A stretch of 30,868 nt of DNA, taken from JANNNX01 sp031398745. Its GTDB lineage: Bacteria > Actinomycetota > Acidimicrobiia > Acidimicrobiales > CADCSY01. Location of the stretch: NCBI GenBank assembly GCA_031398745.1, contig JANNNX010000006.1, positions 1-30,868 on the forward strand. Direction: 5' to 3'. The translations under genes were made by a program, and so were the position numbers. A model generated the notes under the pieces. It worked only from the letters and a program-made list of their open reading frames with translations, had not been told where the DNA came from and made no database searches. This document shows positions 28,938 through 30,868 of this stretch, one piece after another (position 1 is the stretch's first letter; each line of letters begins with the position of its first letter).

Positions 28938-29513
28938 ATGGCGATCGAGATACGACCGGCAACCGTTTTCGAAGACGTCAAGGACGTGCTCGGCCCAAAG
29001 CGGCCCGACGCCAATGTCTGCTGGTGCCTCAGCTATCGGCTCACCTCCTCCAAGGAGAACCAACAACTCGTCGGCACCGACCGCGGCGAACGAGTACGAC
29101 AGCTCGTCGACCAGATTCCCCCGCCTGGAGTGCTCGCCTACGACGACGGTGAAGTGGTCGGCTGGGCGGCGGTGCACCCCCGGGCCGACACGAGTTTCGC
29201 CCGCAACCGGAGAATCCCACACGTCGACGACGTCGACGTGTGGTCGGTCTGGTGCATCCGCGTGCGTCCCGGGCACCGCAAAGCCGGCATCTCACACCAT
29301 CTGCTCGCCGGCGCCGTCGCGTTCGCTCGTGAGAACGGTGCTCTCGCCATCGAGGGCTACCCCGTCGACAACAACAACGAGAAGGTCGACACCACCATGG
29401 CCTATGTCGGCACCAAGGGCCTGTTCGAGAAGGCAGGCTTCGTGAAGGCGGCCGACACCGATTCGGTGCTTGCCGGCTTCCCGCGCGTCCTCATGCGACT
29501 CGACCTCCGCTGA
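28938..29513 (+). CDS. GNAT-family N-acetyltransferase
   Basis: 191 residues. Opens AIEIRPATVFEDVKDVLGPKRPDANVCWCLSYRLTS, a form seen in GNAT proteins with a Cys-rich N-terminus. Core strand GVLAYDDGEVVGWAAVHPR, then VWCIRVRPGHRKAGISHHLLAGAVAFARENGALAIEGYP, with the acetyl-CoA pyrophosphate loop RPGHRKAG. C-terminal YVGTKGLFEKAGFVKAADTDS is the usual GNAT ending. ATG 28938 follows GTGAGGG as a weak ribosome binding site. Acceptor substrate unknown. Stands alone between the ArsR operon and the second VapBC pair. Confidence 0.9.
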   Translation: MAIEIRPATVFEDVKDVLGPKRPDANVCWCLSYRLTSSKENQQLVGTDRGERVRQLVDQIPPPGVLAYDDGEVVGWAAVHPRADTSFARNRRIPHVDDVDVWSVWCIRVRPGHRKAGISHHLLAGAVAFARENGALAIEGYPVDNNNEKVDTTMAYVGTKGLFEKAGFVKAADTDSVLAGFPRVLMRLDLR

Positions 29514-29539
29514 GCGAGGGGATCGTCGGTAGGACGAAG

Positions 29540-29545
29540 TATGAT
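29540..29545 (+). promoter_or_regulatory. -10 element for the second VapBC pair (leaderless)
   Basis: TATGAT, 6 nt before ATG 29552 and near the consensus TATAAT. No Shine-Dalgarno sequence intervenes; transcription would start at or next to the ATG. Confidence 0.5.
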
Positions 29546-29551
29546 GACCAG

Positions 29552-29776
29552 ATGACCGTCGAACGCCTCACCGTCTCGATCGAATCGGAACTCGCTCGGG
29601 CCGTCCGTGACGCTGCCGACACCGACGGACAGAACGTGTCGGCATGGGTCGCCGACGCCGCCCGGCGACAACTCGCCGCCCGCGGCCTACGCGACGTCGT
29701 TGCCGCCTGGGAACGCGAGCACGGAGCCTTCAGCGCTGAAGAACTCGCGGACGCCCGCTCCCTTGTCGAGGGATGA
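29552..29776 (+). CDS. vapB: Ribbon-helix-helix antitoxin (VapB-like)
   Basis: 74 residues. The N-terminal half ERLTVSIESELARAVRDAADTDGQNVSAWVADAARRQLAARGL is a CopG/ribbon-helix-helix domain. The rest (AAWEREHGAFSAEELADARSLVEG) is an acidic helical tail that would wrap the toxin. Starts at ATG 29552, 6 nt after TATGAT. Its stop overlaps the PIN gene start (ATGA). Expected to autorepress together with the toxin. Confidence 0.87.
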   Translation: MTVERLTVSIESELARAVRDAADTDGQNVSAWVADAARRQLAARGLRDVVAAWEREHGAFSAEELADARSLVEG

Positions 29777-30168
29777 CCACGCTCGTCCTTGATGCCGGGG
29801 CGCTGATCGCGCTGGATCGCAACGACCGCAGGGTCTGGGCCACGCTCCGGAACGCCGCTGATGACGCCGCCGAGGTCTGCGTGCCTGCGGGCGTCATCGC
29901 CCAGGCCTGGCGTGACGGAAGCCGCCAAGCACTCCTCGCCCGAGCACTCACCCACTGCGACGAGGTCTCTCTCGATGGGGCGCTGGCCCGAGCCACCGGA
30001 CTGTTGTGCGGACAGGCCAAGACCACCGACATCGTTGACGCCTCCATCGCCCTGATCGCGGCCGCTCGATCACACACCGGATCGACCGCCCTCGTCACCT
30101 CCGACCCGACCGACCTCCGGCACCTGCTCGAGACGCTCGGGGCATCAGTCCGCCTCGTTGCCATCTGA
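29773..30168 (+). CDS. vapC: PIN-domain protein (VapC-like toxin), divergent active site
   Basis: 131 residues. First PIN acid at Asp7 (LVLDAGALIALDR), then acids Asp86 and Asp89 (KTTDIVDASIALIA) and Asp111 (LVTSDPTDLRHLL). The Glu usually found in the second block is not seen; that stretch reads VCVPAGVIAQAWRDGSR with Gln44, a form known in a subgroup of actinobacterial PIN proteins. RNase activity is likely but the metal site may differ. Coupled to the antitoxin by ATGA; converges with the response-regulator gene. Confidence 0.82.
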   Translation: MTTLVLDAGALIALDRNDRRVWATLRNAADDAAEVCVPAGVIAQAWRDGSRQALLARALTHCDEVSLDGALARATGLLCGQAKTTDIVDASIALIAAARSHTGSTALVTSDPTDLRHLLETLGASVRLVAI

Positions 30169-30186
30169 CCGCGACCCGGGTCGTGC

Positions 30187-30849
30187 TCATGAGTCGACGC
30201 TTCGGACGCGTCCCGTCTCGTAGGCCCACATCGCGATCTCGACTCGGTTCCGGGCCCCGAGCTTGTTCATGAGGCTGGCCAGGTGCGTCTTCACCGTGCT
30301 CAGGCTGATGAACAGCTCGTCCGCGATCTCGGCGTTCGTCCGACCGCGGGCCACGGTCGCGAGCACTTCCTCCTCGCGAGCGGTGAGCGGCTCGACGGGC
30401 TCGAGTGGCGACCCGGAGGGCGGACTCGAGAAGGTGGCCAGTAGCCGGGCGGTGATGTTCGGGGCGATGAGCGCGTCGCCCCTGGCCGCCGCCTCCATCG
30501 CCTGCACGAGCAGGTCGGGTCCGGCGTCCTTGAGGAGGAAGCCCCGGGCTCCAGCCTTGAGCGCACCGTGTACGTACTCGTCGAGATCGAACGTGGTGAT
30601 GACGACGACCGCCAGCGGATCGTCGACTTCGGCTCCGGCGAGCTGCCGGGTGGCCTCGATGCCGTCGATGCCGGGCATGCGGATGTCGAACAAGCACACG
30701 TCGGGGCGGAGGCGGCGGGCGAGCGCCACCGCCTCGATGCCGTCGACGGCCTCGCCGACCACGTCGATGTTCGGCTGGGCGTTGAGGATCATCCGCAGAC
30801 CGGTGCGGATGATCTCCTGATCGTCGGCCAGCACCACGCGGATGGTCAT
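30187..30849 (-). CDS. Two-component response regulator, NarL/FixJ family
   Basis: 220 residues. Receiver domain: acidic pair VLADDQ (Asp9/Asp10), phospho-acceptor Asp55 (CLFDIRMPGIDG), Thr85/86 (VITTFD), Lys107 (FLLKDAG). LuxR-type HTH at about 150-210: PLTAREEEVLATVARGRTNAEIADELFISLSTVKTHLASLMNKLGARNRVEIAMWAYE. ATG 30849 overlaps a TGA of an upstream frame (ATGA), consistent with a histidine kinase gene just outside the window. It would act as a DNA-binding transcriptional regulator; its signal and targets are not visible here. Confidence 0.93.
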   Translation of the reverse strand: MTIRVVLADDQEIIRTGLRMILNAQPNIDVVGEAVDGIEAVALARRLRPDVCLFDIRMPGIDGIEATRQLAGAEVDDPLAVVVITTFDLDEYVHGALKAGARGFLLKDAGPDLLVQAMEAAARGDALIAPNITARLLATFSSPPSGSPLEPVEPLTAREEEVLATVARGRTNAEIADELFISLSTVKTHLASLMNKLGARNRVEIAMWAYETGRVRSVDS

Positions 30850-30868
30850 GAGCCACCCTGCCCTCTCG
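30846..30868 (-). CDS. Possible 3' end of the cognate histidine kinase gene (partial)
   Basis: The minus-strand frame entering from the right edge ends RGQGGS and stops at TGA 30846-30848, overlapping the response-regulator ATG. Only six or seven codons are visible, so identity rests on the usual kinase-then-regulator order in NarL-type systems. Confidence 0.3.

Noticed and set aside
30172..30183. CGACCCGGGTCG palindrome as a bidirectional terminator
   Set aside because: Once a loop is allowed the stem is only 4 bp, and there is no T-tract.

Overview
The window is a high-GC, densely packed chromosomal segment of an actinobacterium. The order hisS-aspS ... rarA - DUF948 - DUF6167-like - alaS - ruvX - mltG - aroE, followed by a DUF4388 protein and a PilB-type ATPase, fits Actinomycetota. 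The PilB/PATAN pair, GTG starts, 4-nt stop/start overlaps and leaderless-looking promoters suggest a member of the Acidimicrobiia, but that placement is inference.

Layout. (1) 1-1.47 kb: a visibly AT-richer secreted SGNH-hydrolase gene whose reading frame breaks right after the GGND motif. The shifted frame encodes the start of a LamG-type lectin domain running off the left edge. (2) 1.5-11.3 kb, all minus strand: rarA, two small membrane-associated proteins, alaS, ruvX, mltG, aroE, a PATAN protein and pilB, mostly joined by GTGA overlaps. (3) 11.3-13.9 kb: a segment lying between aspS and rarA. It holds a minus-strand AbiEi/DUF559 (Vsr-like nuclease) gene, a divergent SCO6745-like HTH gene, and seven copies of a 43-nt inverted-repeat element, five downstream and two upstream of the AbiEi/DUF559 gene. 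(4) 13.9-16.9 kb: hisS-aspS, minus strand. (5) 17-22.8 kb: a plus-strand RibD-type reductase, then a six-gene minus-strand operon (NAD-dependent epimerase, membrane protein, two ABC ATPase/permease pairs) coupled by ATGA overlaps, with a 12-codon leader ORF before the second ATPase. (6) 23-25.3 kb: YdeI-like protein, VapBC-type toxin-antitoxin pair and a divergent HNH endonuclease. (7) 25.3-30.2 kb, plus strand: an ECF sigma factor with SnoaL-like tail plus a DUF1059-like partner, DedA membrane protein, an ArsR-AHSA1-RibD module, a GNAT acetyltransferase and a second VapBC-type pair. (8) Right edge: a NarL-type response regulator, minus strand, whose start overlaps the end of an upstream gene outside the window.

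The core genes serve translation (HisRS, AspRS, AlaRS), DNA replication maintenance (RarA), RNA or DNA processing (RuvX), cell wall (MltG), aromatic amino acids (AroE) and type IV pili (PilB). The rest is accessory: regulation, export, toxin-antitoxin and nuclease genes. The most unusual feature is the 43-nt repeat family bracketing the AbiEi/DUF559 gene. No tRNA, rRNA, CRISPR array or insertion sequence was recognised.
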